Positions 10,698 through 22,076 of a stretch of 64,000 bases of DNA are shown in pieces. The translations under genes and the position numbers were made by a program. Source of the stretch: Cryoendolithus antarcticus (taxonomy: Eukaryota; Ascomycota; Dothideomycetes; Cladosporiales; Cladosporiaceae); the NCBI GenBank assembly GCA_002077065.1, contig NAJO01000067.1:95803-159802 (forward strand), given 5' to 3'. Every line of letters begins with the position of its first letter. Within the stretch, counting starts at the first letter, position 1. Below the pieces are notes generated by a model. That model was not told the DNA's origin. It did no database searches and worked only from the letters and a program-made list of their open reading frames with translations.

Positions 10698-11726
10698 GAG
10701 AAGGCGCGAGAGACCAGCGAGTTGCCGGCCCCGGTCTTTCAAGGCGGAAATCTGGCCCATAAAGCAGCGTCGAGCTTGCTGTCACAAGCCCGGCGACCTG
10801 GGGACTCGTCGGCTCGGACGATACCGAGCCTGCTGTCCCTACTTGGCACCTTTGACGACGGTACGAACACGGCGAAGACGTCTAGCTAGGGAAGCGAAAC
10901 ATCTCTCGACCCCGGCCGCGAGAATTGCATCGCTGGGTTGCCTGGAGGGAGTGAAGTGGTGTGCGAGGTCTGCCTGGATATTCTAACGATTAGTCACGCC
11001 CAGCTTGGCTGAAGGTTGCTGGTGGCAGGGTGTCTAGAGTCCGCGAAGGAGAGAGAAGTCAGCATGGTGTGGTCTAGCTCAACCCGTTTACACTACGAAG
11101 CCTTCATGTGCCTCACCGCCACTCGCAGATGGACTGGATCTCGATTTGTTCGCGCGGACTGTGCATCGACGTTCATGAGTAAGTTGACGTGAAAAAATTC
11201 CTTCGTGAGCTAGATTCATATACAATGGATGAGAAAAGTGCAAATCGCCGTTACTTGCTTATTTCTCGTCATTTCGAGCCCATAACCGGCGAATATTCCA
11301 CGAAGAACCTCTCCTCGAGGCCACCGAGTTGAGAATTGTGACGGGTATATGATGTACTTTTGACATGTTGTAATCGCACTTGGGGTTAGAAGGTTAACCA
11401 CACATTGAGCATCCCTAACCCTTCGTAATGCCAAGCATCTCGATCGATGCTCCTTCCTCTGGCTAACGAAGTAAGCTCGCTGTCATGAAATACCAATAAA
11501 ATCCTAATCTCGATTTGATTAAATCGCGAAGGATGACCAGAATACCTTGCCGAAGTTTTACGTGCTGAGTGTCTCAAGAGCTGATTCCCTCAGTTTTCAG
11601 GCAGCAAATCACGAACGGCAAGTTCGATTCACACCGCCTGATTCGGCAGAACTTTTGGCATTCTCGGACTTTCACTCTGCTCGAGCTTGTTGAACCACAT
11701 ACACATATCCGATATCCTTGTCAATC
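10698..11726. other. Intergenic region upstream of DBP9
   Basis: This 1.03-kb gap between co-oriented genes carries no reading frame with family support on either strand. It includes the DBP9 promoter and some A/T-rich stretches around 11180-11350 and 11480-11550. Nothing else is recognised. Confidence 0.4.
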
Positions 11727-13670
11727 ATGAAGCGCAAATTGAACGCCGACGACGTTCCAGAACCTGTGGATACAGGCGCTGGACAAACGCCTGCCCAAAG
11801 TAAGACCGGTTTCGCAGGTCTCGGCCTGGACGCTCGACTTTTGCAAGCAGTCGCGAAAGAGAAGCTCAGCGAGCCTACACCAGTACAAGTCCAGGCGATC
11901 CCGCTTGCGATTGCTGGAAAGGATATATTGGGTACGAACGAGCACAAACAACCTGTAGGAGAGGAGTACTGACATTACGCAGCTCGCGCAAAGACCGGAT
12001 CAGGCAAGACGCTCGCATACCTACTCCCAATCATTCACTCAATCCTCCGGCGCAAAGCTTCCTCCGTACGCCCTACAAAGGCTGTCTCGGCGATCATGCT
12101 GGTACCGACCAAGGAGCTGGCGACGCAGGTTACTACAGCCGTCAAGACCTTCACCTCGTTCTGCAACCAGGACATCCGCGCAGAGAACATCAACCGAAAA
12201 GAGGATCTCGCTGTCACTCGTGCGCGGCTATTGGAGTGTCCGGAGATCGTCGTCGGCACTCCCAACAGAGTGAGCCAGTGGATCAGCAATGATGTACTCA
12301 AGGCGGCAGACCTCGTCCACGTGGTGATCGACGAGGCAGACTTGGTACTGAGCTATGAGTACGAGGATGAGTTGCGCAGTATCGCTGCTGCGCTACCAGC
12401 CGGGGTTCAGAACATCTTCATGTCTGCGACTTTACGGACTGAGGTCGACAAACTCACAGCGCTTTTCTGCAAGTCAGGATCACCTGTGGTGCTGGACTTG
12501 TCAGAGCAAGAGGCTGCCGAGAAGCCAATACTGTCTCAGTACATCGTCAAGACGGCGGAAGATGAGAAGTTTTTGCTCATATACGCGATATTCAAACTGC
12601 AGCTCATCAAGGGCAAGATCATCATCTTCGTGGCGGATATCGACCGATGCTACAGGATGAAGCTGTTCCTGGAGCAATTCGGGACGAGAAGCTGCGTACT
12701 GAACTCGGAGCTCCCTGTGAATAGTAGGCTACATGTCGTGGAAGAGTTCAACAAGGGCGTATACGACGTTCTGATTGCAGCGGACGAAAGGGAGGTTGCT
12801 GAGTCAGGAAGTAGGAAGGTCAAGAAGAGCGAGGATGATGATATTGAAGATATTGAAGATGCGGCTGAAGAGGAGATAAAAGGTGTAGACGATGTGGATG
12901 TGGATGCTACGAAGCCAGTTGTGGCACCTCCAGCAAAGAAGCAGCGAAAGACCGGCAACGATCGCGAGTTCGGGGTCTCGCGAGGCATCGACTTTCGCCA
13001 TGTTGCTTGTGTGCTCAACTTTGATCTACCGACATCATCGAAGTCATATACCCATCGCATCGGTCGCACAGCGCGTGCAGGCCAGAAAGGCATGGCATTG
13101 TCGTTCTATGTGCCTGCCGAGCTCTTTCGAAAGCACAGGCCTACGTCCATACTCCAATGCCAGTACGACGAGAAGGTGCTTGCAAGAATCACAGCCCATC
13201 AAGAAAAGCACGGCGCAAAGTTAGAAGAATGGCAATTCGACATGGAAAAGTTGACAGGCTTCCGCTACCGTCTGACCGACGCCCTACGCGCAGTGACCCG
13301 CATCGCGATTCGCGAAGCACGCACCAAGGAACTCCGTCAAGAGCTCATCAACTCCACGAAGCTAGCCCGCCACTTCGAAGAACACCCCGAAGACCTGCGC
13401 CACTTGCGCCACGATACTGAGAGCCATGCTGTGAGGCTGCAGCCGCATCTGAAGCATGTGCCTGAGTACTTGCTGCCTAGTGGCGGGAAGGCGGCGGTGC
13501 AGCAGGATGTGGGGTTTGTGGAATTCAGAAAGGATGAGAGGGCTGGGAATAAGATTCGCAAGGCTAGGGAGGTGAATCGGAAGAGAGGGAAGGGTGCAAT
13601 CATGAAGGGGAAGAGGACGGCGGGGGATCCGTTGAAGAGTTTGAATGCGAGGGGGAGGGGGAAGAAGTGA
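11727..13670 (+). CDS. DBP9: ATP-dependent RNA helicase Dbp9 (DEAD-box, ribosome biogenesis)
   Basis: Two exons (11727-11931 and 11983-13670) flank a 51-bp intron with a TACTGAC branch point, giving 630 residues. Motifs: Q-motif region FAGLGLDARLLQAV..PTPVQVQAIP; Walker A AKTGSGKT (about 71-78), assembled across the splice; DEAD (185-188); SAT; and HRIGRTARAGQKG (motif VI). A long acidic/Lys insertion between motifs IV and V (EDDDIEDIEDAAEEE) precedes SRGIDF. This insertion and the C-terminal GNKIRKAREVNRKRGKG..RGRGKK tail are typical of Dbp9, a nucleolar helicase for 60S ribosomal subunit assembly. The start is MKRKLNAD; the upstream in-frame TTG is not needed. Confidence 0.93.
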
Positions 13671-14480
13671 GGCTGTGTTTGGCGAGCTATGAAATTCGAC
13701 TAGTTCACTACGCTAGCGCAGATCAGATTCGTGCAGAAGGTCAACGTTGACTATCGAGCCCTGTACATTTAGTGGCTGTAGGATAGGCACCTCGGAATTC
13801 TCAATGCACCCCACGCTACTGCAACACCTGCAGATAAAACGCCAAGGCACACCGCGGCAAGCTTCCGGACGCGACAAAATTGCAAGATTCGACAAGTGCT
13901 GCAAGAGTGCCTTACAGACCCTGCCACCAACGCGATTGGCACTCGGCATCGCGATTCGATGCCAGACATTTCTCATCGATAGTGGGGCTCGAAGAAGCTC
14001 CATTGCCGGTGCGGACGGGAGCGGGGCGTCTACGCCTATGTTGACCTCTTTCATTGCAAAGCCTCGACATTCACGGACTTGGATCTTCAGGGATCTCGAC
14101 CAGACCAAGCACCACACGCAGATCTCAAGAGCAGGTGCAGGCTTCAGCCTGAGGAATCAAGTAGATAATTTGACATAGGCTGCAAGTCTCGATACAGCTA
14201 CCACCGCTTTCCCGAATGCCTACAGCCCACTCTCGCGTAGTCGTTCACGACGCAATCAAGCACGCCCAAATGCAGAGAAGCCACAACGCCGCCGTCTTCG
14301 AAGTGCAGGCGACGATCCTGAGAACGGAGGACGTCTCCGTTTACCGAGTCGTGCGACGTATAAATTGGAAGATGCAAATCAGGGAAAGTCGTCAATTCGT
14401 TCCGTCGTAATGTCGAGGAGCACAAAGCGTTCGGGACCATGTGAGCGAACAATGGTCGGAGTACATCAGGACCGGGACGG
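13671..14480. other. Convergent intergenic region, DBP9 / DUF6590 gene A
   Basis: This 810-bp gap lies between the 3' ends of DBP9 and gene A and marks the left border of the DUF6590 island. Reading frames in it lack family features. No terminator-like, repeat or mobile-element structure is evident by eye. Confidence 0.4.
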
Positions 14481-15758
14481 CTAACCTGGACCGTAGAGGT
14501 CCTCCTCTTCCGGCTCTTCCCCACGATGCCTCGCTTCTCCTTCATCGTCATCATCGTCTGCATCCTGGTCCTCGTCATCATTATCGTCATCCTCTTCATC
14601 TTCAAGGCTAGCTGCTCGCTGATGATACATGGCTAAGAGCTTGCTCTTGACTTCATCTTCGGTGAAGCCTTTCTCGAGCAAGGCTGCCTTCCAGCTTTGC
14701 ATCGACCCAGAAGAGAAGGCAGATGGACTTGTCGCACTCGACTCCCGCGTGATGATATGGTCTGAATGTTTGCGCCATACGTTGTCGAACTGGTGCAGCA
14801 AGGGCCGCAAGGATCGTTCATTGACCTTGCCAAAGGACTTGGCCTTCACGTAATGCTGTATAGTGTCCACCTTGCCAAAGTCAAGACGCGACATCGAATC
14901 TAGCTTGGTACTTTTGTCATCTGGATCCACACAAATTGATTCGGGTCGCATTGGTGCCTCTCTACGAGCTGGATACTCCTCTGGGCGAGGGTGAGGACAC
15001 GTCCTACCAGTGTAAACAATGGCATGATCGGACTTGATGACTCCCGGCTTACTGACGCCTCGTCCGTTGTAAGTGGTGATAGGAAGGACACTGCAGTACT
15101 TGTCCGAGGTACGGATGACAACAAAGCGCCGGACTTTGGTATAGAATCGTTCCCCATACGCACCACGATAGACGCCGGCATCGGGTAAGAGACTGGTTAT
15201 GTGAGAATTGTTCTCACCTGCAGTCTCCGGCCAGAGCGTCATGAACACCCTTCCTTCGGTAAAGAATTTGGCAGGGCGCTTCTTATAGCTCGGATCCAGA
15301 CGCTCGGTGTCTCCATCGGTCTCCAAAAGCGTCATGTGGCCCGGGACACCGAGTTCACGCAGATGGGGATCCAGCTGTGCTCCAGGCGGCCCCCGCGCTG
15401 TCCTTGCAAGTGTGCCCAAGCGTGGATCACCCCGGTCGACAAAGCGGGGGTCTTGCGGCCGTGGATTGAGGTTCATAGCGTTCATGCTCGAAGCCAGATC
15501 CGACGTTGTGCTCCGTCCACCAGGAAACCTCGGTATGACATCTTCGGACGCGCGAGACTGAGCCGGACGAGCAGCATACACGCCCGGAGAATCTGCACCT
15601 TCCCAGACTGCTGCCTGTAGCAGTGAGTGGGTTCTGGGAATGGTCGGTGGTCTTGGAAATCGCCCACCATCGCGCTTGACTATCAGATCTCTGCTTTGCA
15701 CATAGATGAAATCGCCACCGATGGCTTCACTGTATTGCCATGGCCGTGGGTCAGCCAT
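14481..15758 (-). CDS. DUF6590 domain protein A (intronless paralogue)
   Basis: This 425-residue protein is an unbroken frame. A short N-terminal aromatic motif (WQYSEAIGGDFIYV, 7-20) precedes a disordered Pro/Arg linker. The DUF6590 domain spans about 157-329 with the family landmarks YKKRPAKFF, GRVFMTLW (169-176), VRRFVVIR, CSVLPITTYNGRGVSK, SDHAIVYTG, IxVDPDD, SRLDFGKV and FDNVW. After it come a short helical module (SWKAALLEKGFTEDEVKSKLL) and a very acidic tail (long D/E runs, about 375-415). Paralogues B, C, D and F all have three introns inside this domain at shared sites. A has none, which implies intron loss. It is head-to-head with CC1 over 749 bp. The molecular function of DUF6590 is unknown. 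The domain name is from memory of the fungal family. Confidence 0.85.
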   Translation of the reverse strand: MADPRPWQYSEAIGGDFIYVQSRDLIVKRDGGRFPRPPTIPRTHSLLQAAVWEGADSPGVYAARPAQSRASEDVIPRFPGGRSTTSDLASSMNAMNLNPRPQDPRFVDRGDPRLGTLARTARGPPGAQLDPHLRELGVPGHMTLLETDGDTERLDPSYKKRPAKFFTEGRVFMTLWPETAGENNSHITSLLPDAGVYRGAYGERFYTKVRRFVVIRTSDKYCSVLPITTYNGRGVSKPGVIKSDHAIVYTGRTCPHPRPEEYPARREAPMRPESICVDPDDKSTKLDSMSRLDFGKVDTIQHYVKAKSFGKVNERSLRPLLHQFDNVWRKHSDHIITRESSATSPSAFSSGSMQSWKAALLEKGFTEDEVKSKLLAMYHQRAASLEDEEDDDNDDEDQDADDDDDEGEARHRGEEPEEEDLYGPG

Positions 15759-16507
15759 CCCGAGTGGCTATCATGAGTCACTGAGTTGAGTCAGGCAAGG
15801 ATGTAGGGCGTCACACGCTCACCTTTATATCAGATGCGGCTCAATTATGCAGATCGGACTAACCTCATACCGAGCGGAGGGGCGTGCAGCCACCGTTCAA
15901 AGTAACGGCAACATCCTAAAGTGAACAGTCCTTGCGATGCAAGACGTATACATAGAAATCGGCAGGCGTAGTCTGGCCGAGATAACAACGTCAACATACA
16001 GTATGTAGAGCCCCCACGCTGCGGGTAAGATGCTGGCAAAAGTCGTGGGCTGCAAAAGTACGCCCCACTATGATACATGCTACGCCTCTCCGCTGCATGG
16101 ACAGACGTTAAGGAGCACACACATAAGCAGCATACATAACAACGGCGGCAGCGAGAGTTGCCTTCTCATTTCCTCCACGCGCAGAAATCCAAGTACTTCT
16201 GGGTCCCCACGTCACATGGAAGCCTTACTCCCGCAAGCTGCCACCTCTCCCGGTCCTTGGCTCCATTGCTTCACCCGACTCCAGTGCTGCGAGATTTTTC
16301 GGTGCTGTTGCGACCGCGGCTGGATCGTGTGTGTAAGGGGTATGACTCAGGACGGTGACAAGTTCTCGATTGCTTGCACTATGCAACGTAAGGTCTGGTG
16401 CATGTCGTGGCGTTAGGGTCGTCGGGCTCTCATGCGCAGAGCGTGACCATGTTATACACGCTCAGGCAGGCAAGACAATCATTGCTGAAGAAAGTGTGCG
16501 CGCGAAA
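15759..16507. promoter_or_regulatory. Shared head-to-head promoter region, gene A / CC1
   Basis: This 749-bp region lies between divergent start codons. TATA-like TTTATATCA at about 15834 faces gene A. Near-equal spacing recurs at the B/CC2 (828 bp) and C/CC3 (748 bp) gaps. The CC1 frame is open upstream from 16355 but the chosen ATG is at 16508. No motif common to the three gaps was obvious by eye. Confidence 0.45.
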
Positions 16508-18022
16508 ATGGCCGACAGTCCACCAGATTTTAGCAATGGTCTACGAGAAGTCAATAGGGCGAAGCTCATTGACGACATTGCACGTCTGTCTCAGAGTGGA
16601 GGCTCTGCGCATGACCTGCGAACATCACAATTGCGTCGAATCTGCGATATCTTCCAGCGGCGTCATCGAAGACTGTCTAGGGCACGAGAGCTGGAACTCT
16701 CCCTTGGAACGGAGCTTCAGTATCAGTGGCAAATATGCGCAGACTACCGACGACACTACGACGAATCGACGGAAAAGTTCATGCATCAGGCTATGTTGGT
16801 CGTAGGGAAGACCGGACGCAAGACATTGGCGACAAAGTTGGGGAAAACGCATGTCCAAGTTCAAGCAGATCAAATGATGTTGACTGCACAGTCCGTGAGA
16901 ACAAAGGAACTCGAAATTCTCCGATCAGAGCAGTCAAGTAAGATCAAGAAGCTCGAATCAGTGCTCGATAAGGCTGTAAGCAGCTTGTCAGCGTTTCTCA
17001 ACGACGAGTTCGATACTGTCCACACTGAATATGATGATGATGGTTCCGTTTCAAGCATAGAGCCACCCTCAAGTATGTCAAACGTGGAGAATCCATTGCT
17101 GGAGGATTACTACGACAAGACAGGCAACATCGCTATTATGCGTGAGAGATTGAGCGAAGTTTATAGCGAGTATGTCGATGAGCGTGCACAGAGGATCTTT
17201 CGTGCTGATCAAGACCAAATTTTGGAAAATACCGATGAGCAGTTCGATGCATCATACCAAGTCGCGATCCAAAACGCTCAAGAGAGTATTGAGAACGCAA
17301 TCGACGCCCGGCAGGAAGCACTGGAAAAGTGCCGGGCCGCTGGCGTCGAGATACCACCACCTAAGCCTGTATCTGAGTCGTCAGCGGTAGTTAGTGGAGT
17401 GTCTGGAATGCCGCTCACGGGAACCTGGTCCGGAGTTACTCGTAGCCCACCCCGTAGCCAGGCTCCCAAGACTGAGCTTGTCAGCCCGGCACCACCAACG
17501 ATTGCTACGGGTCACATGCTCCCCGATGGTACAGCAGGACCTGACGCCAAGGTAGGCAGCTATATCGAAGACAGCAGCATCGAGAAGTGGATACGTGAAA
17601 TTCCAGACCTCATGCCTTCAGGGGTTGGAATCCACCGTAATGCTACGGATGCTACAGCGCCAGTCATCATGTCATTGGATGATGACCTTGGTGCAGCGTC
17701 GGAAGGTCGTTGGCGTGGCAACTCACTGACGGCAGAATCTATTGATCTGGAGACAGCAGAGCTAGCCAAGGTTGGGAGCGATGACTTTTCAGCCATGAAC
17801 ACAACGCCGCCTGTTCCGACACAGGCGATCTCTGATCCCAGTGCGCGTCGCCAGTCAGCAACTGATAGGCATTCGTGGAGCGAGCATAGACAGCCGGAGG
17901 ACCGTGGGTGCCGCGACGATGGTGATGTCTGCGATTCTCCGGACGCGCACGTCTGCAATACAGACCAAGTCGACCTCGTGATCAGTCAAGCTCCGCCGCC
18001 CGACTTGCCAGATCTCAGCTAA
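16508..18022 (+). CDS. Coiled-coil protein CC1, partner-type gene of the DUF6590 island
   Basis: This intronless gene encodes 504 residues starting MADSPPDFSNG. The N-terminal half is helical and charged (RRICDIFQRRHRRLSRARELEL; heptads about 120-170). It is followed by a signature shared with CC2, CC3 and the C-terminal part of gene F: LLEDYYDKTGNIAIM (about 197-211), then R-x-F-R-A-D-Q-D-Q, then CRAAG (about 273-277). A disordered acidic/Ser/Pro region leads to a late motif, IEKWIREIPDL (Trp about 361). The gene is head-to-head with DUF6590 gene A and tail-to-tail with gene B. I recognise no named family. The fusion in gene F suggests it binds a DUF6590 protein (inference). No signal peptide or membrane segment is seen. 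Confidence 0.75.
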   Translation: MADSPPDFSNGLREVNRAKLIDDIARLSQSGGSAHDLRTSQLRRICDIFQRRHRRLSRARELELSLGTELQYQWQICADYRRHYDESTEKFMHQAMLVVGKTGRKTLATKLGKTHVQVQADQMMLTAQSVRTKELEILRSEQSSKIKKLESVLDKAVSSLSAFLNDEFDTVHTEYDDDGSVSSIEPPSSMSNVENPLLEDYYDKTGNIAIMRERLSEVYSEYVDERAQRIFRADQDQILENTDEQFDASYQVAIQNAQESIENAIDARQEALEKCRAAGVEIPPPKPVSESSAVVSGVSGMPLTGTWSGVTRSPPRSQAPKTELVSPAPPTIATGHMLPDGTAGPDAKVGSYIEDSSIEKWIREIPDLMPSGVGIHRNATDATAPVIMSLDDDLGAASEGRWRGNSLTAESIDLETAELAKVGSDDFSAMNTTPPVPTQAISDPSARRQSATDRHSWSEHRQPEDRGCRDDGDVCDSPDAHVCNTDQVDLVISQAPPPDLPDLS

Positions 18023-18937
18023 TGTTCGCAGTCGCCCTCAGCTTGCGACACAGCAGGTAGGTAGATGTTGGCGTCGCCCCTGCTACCCAAGTGCTCAACT
18101 CGGCTTGTCCCCATGCCGCGGCAATGCGGACTCGCAGAACCTGCTTTAGCCTCATAAAAAAGAGAGTTTGCGTATGACCCTGCTTGGTTTTTCCGTGCAT
18201 GTGTGATGTGAGCCACCCCCTGATCATGAATTGAATATCTGCGGCTGACACCACACAGCTGTTTGCGGGAGGGAACTGACCTTGTGATGGATATCCTCAC
18301 TACTCGATGAGCGGTGGAGTAGCGGCAACAGCGAAGGTTCAAAACCAAGATTGGTAGCCAGTCCGAATCGCTGGCTCATCATATCTCAGGGGACCAGGGT
18401 GCGGGTTCAGCATGGGTTAAGTTGTTGTCCGCTGCTGTCAGACATTTGCAGCGTGAGAGAGCTGTCAAGCGCATAGGCTGATCGGCACTCGAGTGAGACA
18501 CTAGCAGTAGTCACAACATCCATCGTTACGCGGTGGGACGAGATGTATGCTCTTACCCTGTGGTATCACGGGATTAGGTATAGACGTCGGACATGTAACA
18601 TTGCGTTTGCTCTCTGGTGAATGTAGCCCCGAGGCCACAGTTTCCTCGATACGCGCGAGATTATGACATGGTAGGAAACGAAAACTACGCAATGTATCTT
18701 ACTATCAATTGACCGAACCCCCGGCCACGCTATCTCCAACGCTGTATTGCTGTCCCTTGCTGCCGTAGTATGTTGACACCTGCCCAGCGTCACACATAGT
18801 GAACGCCAAACGTGGCCAGTATAAGTTGCGGAGAAGCCTAAAATCATCGCATGCTTCCCGCCGTCGCGAGAGAGCTGCGTAGGTCCCTCATACGTCAATC
18901 TCGTAAGTCGTGAGTAACAGAAAATGTTGTAAATCCG
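18023..18937. other. Convergent intergenic region, CC1 / gene B
   Basis: This 915-bp gap between two 3' ends has only short frames without family support. It contains a GGTTCAAAACC string at about 18335 that recalls a tRNA T-arm, but no cloverleaf could be built around it. Confidence 0.4.
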
Positions 18938-21248
18938 TCAATTCTGTCTGCCCTTCCCTTTGGACCCAGCTGCGTTGCTGTCTGCCGATGTCGAGGCACT
19001 GACTGCATCACGCACATGCTGTAGCGCGACTTCCAGACTGAGACCACGATCAACAGCGCGAGCTACAGCCTTCGCTTCGCCGAGCGAGATGCCTCCTTTC
19101 CTCAACATATTGATGACAAGCTGAGCCGCGTTTGAACTTAGTCCATCATCCATCAGATTTCGAAACGCGGTAGCTTCTTTGGGCTGCCAACCGTTCGCCG
19201 CCAAGTCGGTGTACGAAGGACTAGAGCTCCCTTGCGGTGCGGGAGGAACTTCAGTCCTGCAGGCCGAGGGACCGGACTCGGACTGGCCTATCCGAGGCCG
19301 CTGATCAGACATGTTAGATGCTCTGTGTGCGCGAATAGTGGACTCTTGGAGTTGAAAAGCTGCAGGAGCTGTTCGGCTGCTCATCGCTGCAACCCCTTGG
19401 GGCAGTGAGGCTCCAGTCATTTCCCTTCGTGGGCGTATGATGTCTTGCGGCTGGGACATTGAGAGACGTCGAGTCTGAAGGCCCTGCTGTAGCGTTGCCA
19501 GATTTTCAGGTGCGATCGTGGAGCGTACACCGAGTGTTTCTGCGCTACCACGAGGCGCTTCCTGTCGGCGCGAGGCAGAAGCCTGTGAACGCTCGCGAGC
19601 GTTCGATACCATCTTGGTCAGCAGCGTATTCACTATGGCTTTAGCTTCAGACGTAGCTGCACTTGTCGAAAGTCCTTGGTCTTTGAGCTTCTGGATGGCT
19701 CCGAGAAGAACATCTTTCAATCGCTGCTGTTCATCACGGGTGAGTTCCGCAAGTTGCGACGGAGTGCCTTGCACTTCCTCGTCCTGTGGGCCGTCATTGC
19801 TTCCAGTGGTACGAGCGGACTCATGCCGTTGAGGCCGACTTCCACGGGCCACCTCTGCGAACTTGGTAGCTTCTAGATGTCGCAGTACATTCGGGGGTTG
19901 AGTACTGCGCGATGCTCTGTCACTCGATGGTCGACCTGGAGAACTGAGAGGAGGATGTTCTGAAGACTTCTCTGACGTGGCATCAACCATTGACACAACT
20001 TGGCTATGTCTCAGGATCTTGCTCGTGAACACTGCCTGGAACTGCGACACCAGCGCCTCGTGACAATCGCGATTGACCATGCCGAGAGGCTTTACTTTCA
20101 AATTATGCTCCACCGTGTAGACGGTGCCGTAGTGGATCCGCGATGCCGAATGAAGCTCGCTTCGGGGATCTCTCGGATCATCAGGATCAACGCGTATGGG
20201 ACGGGGTAAGAGTCTCGATTCCCCAGACGGTCTGCGCGGAGTTGGAGTGCCTGTATATATTATTCCGATCTCAGCTTGGTCCAGGCGTTCTCGAGCGCCG
20301 CGGCCACCGAATGTGCGGACAGGTCTTCAACGGTCAGTCAGCTTGTATAATTACGCAGACGCCACGCTGGGGTCTTACAGGGCAGTACAGCTCTGTGGGC
20401 CAGTATTGATAACTACGAAACGTCGTACATCAGAGTAAACACGTTCGCCAGCGAATTTGCCGGGTAGAGTGACTTTCTGTGTGACTACAGACCCGCGCGC
20501 TGAGTTGTTCAACGATTCGCTGGCCGGTTCGCTCCAAAGAGTTAAAAAGACCTGAGAGGTATGAGTATGTGAAACATTGGCTGAAGTCATTGAGACACTG
20601 ACCCGGCCGATCACAAAAAAGGCCCGGGGTTGTTTGCGCTTCCGAAAGCCTGCCAGGACCAGTCAGCAATATCATTGACACCTGGGACAGAAGAGTTGAC
20701 GAACTTGGGTCCAGCACTTCTTGGTCACCGGGGGTCTCGAGCAGTTGTCGCTCGGGCGGTACTCGATTATGCTGACCTCGATTCCCAGCGTTTCGGAATC
20801 CGGATCTGGCGACTCGCGATCTGACCAGAGTCTTCGCATTGTAGCCATCCACGAAAGGTGAAATTCCAAGACCTGCTTGTAGGTCTTCGCGGCGTGGCTG
20901 GCGTGGTGGCGGCCCTGCTCGATTCTGTATGGGTCGTGGCCGCACGGGCAGCGTCGTAGCGGCAGCAGAGGCTTGAGCGTGATCAGATGTTATCTCGCGC
21001 AAGGGCCGCGGTGCGGAGGCCAGATACGGGGCGTCTGCTCTGGGAGGATTCTCAACGGTAGCAGATGGAATTTGGGGGCGATTGCTCGTCCTTGGAACAT
21101 CTGATCCAGTCACCCGTGTGGACAGACTCGGTACTAAGCTCTGCAGCACTCTGCCATCTTCTGTGATGTCTAGACCTCGTGAGTGATCGTGATAATAGTA
21201 GGCATTCACTTGCGGGCTGTAGAGCCATGTTCTCTGTGAGTTCGGCAT
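18938..21248 (-). CDS. DUF6590 domain protein B (four exons)
   Basis: Exons 21248-20705, 20649-20603 (47 nt), 20551-20379 and 20324-18938 join in frame to 716 residues. The introns are 55, 51 and 54 bp with consistent phases 1, 0 and 2. N-terminus: WLYSPQVNAYYYHDHSRG, a Tyr-rich WW-like motif. The DUF6590 domain (about 178-350) becomes continuous only after splicing: LDPS-FRKRKQPRAFF, IGR-VFLTLW, VRRFVVINTG, CTAL-P, GIIYTG, IRVDPDD, SRIHYGTVYTVEHNLKVKPLG. The long C-terminal half is disordered with two helical modules, QRLKDVLLGAIQKLKDQGLS (about 430) and a double hairpin near the end (FRNLMDDGLSSNAAQLVINM; GGISLGEAKAVARAVDRG; LSLEVALQHV). It is head-to-head with CC2. Exon joins are predictions from splice signals plus domain continuity. 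Confidence 0.85.
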
Positions 21249-22076
21249 TTGCCTGCCTCAAGGGTCTCGACCGCTTTTGTGTCTCGAAGCTGCGAGTCAG
21301 TGACAACTGAAGGCTCGCCTCATAATTTGTCTGGTTCGGCATGGCCAAACCGACAGGTCGAGCATCACGGAGCTGATATGGAGCTGAAGATTCAGCCTCA
21401 TGGAAACACAACGCGGTAGAAAGACAGGGCATGTGGCATTCCTCGTGACAGCAATGAATCTGAACCCTAGCAGATGTGCCGCAGTAGCGCTGTGACCGAC
21501 TCATCTACTGTTGATTGCCCCACACTCCGCGACCAATCTGGCCAATATGACCTGTCCCTTGGACATCATTGCTCGATGCGATTGGCGGTTAGGCGCGGGC
21601 GAGAGAAACATGAACGTGGGCGGCACGGCACCAGCTCTAATGCTCCACGACATTCGGCCACGAGTGTGTAGACACAGCAAGCTTGCGGGAGCTGCATACA
21701 AGTTTCGCGGGTGCACCTTTCTGCTTCAGAAATGGTTACTTGCATGGCATGTGGAACGCAGGCTGCTACCGCGGACATTGCTTGGTCGACAGCGCCGTTG
21801 CTAGCTGTCTGATTACCGAGCGTGTCCCGATGACAAGCCTCACTCCGGTACTCCGGGAAATTGCACAGTGAGCACGGATCGTAAAGCGAGTTTGGGACTA
21901 TCCTACGGTCATACCGCGGATGAAGCCGGTACGGACACAAATGCCAGACGTAGCCGGGTTCACGTTGCTGCAAAGGCGACGTCTCGACTGCTCGGTCTCC
22001 ATGTCGACGCAGCGCATCTGCGACAGGCTTCACGACAGTATTGTCCAGCTGACCGGAACTACCTACGACTCCATAC
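21249..22076. promoter_or_regulatory. Shared head-to-head promoter region, gene B / CC2
   Basis: This 828-bp region lies between the divergent start codons of gene B and CC2 and must contain both promoters. Short frames on both strands show no family features. Confidence 0.45.

Noticed and set aside
13747..14178. 143-codon plus-strand frame between DBP9 and gene A
   Set aside because: No domain, an overlapping frame of similar length on the other strand, and its position within the convergent 3' regions.
18320..18365. GGTTCAAAACC string, possible tRNA T-arm
   Set aside because: No matching acceptor, D-arm or anticodon stem could be drawn around it.
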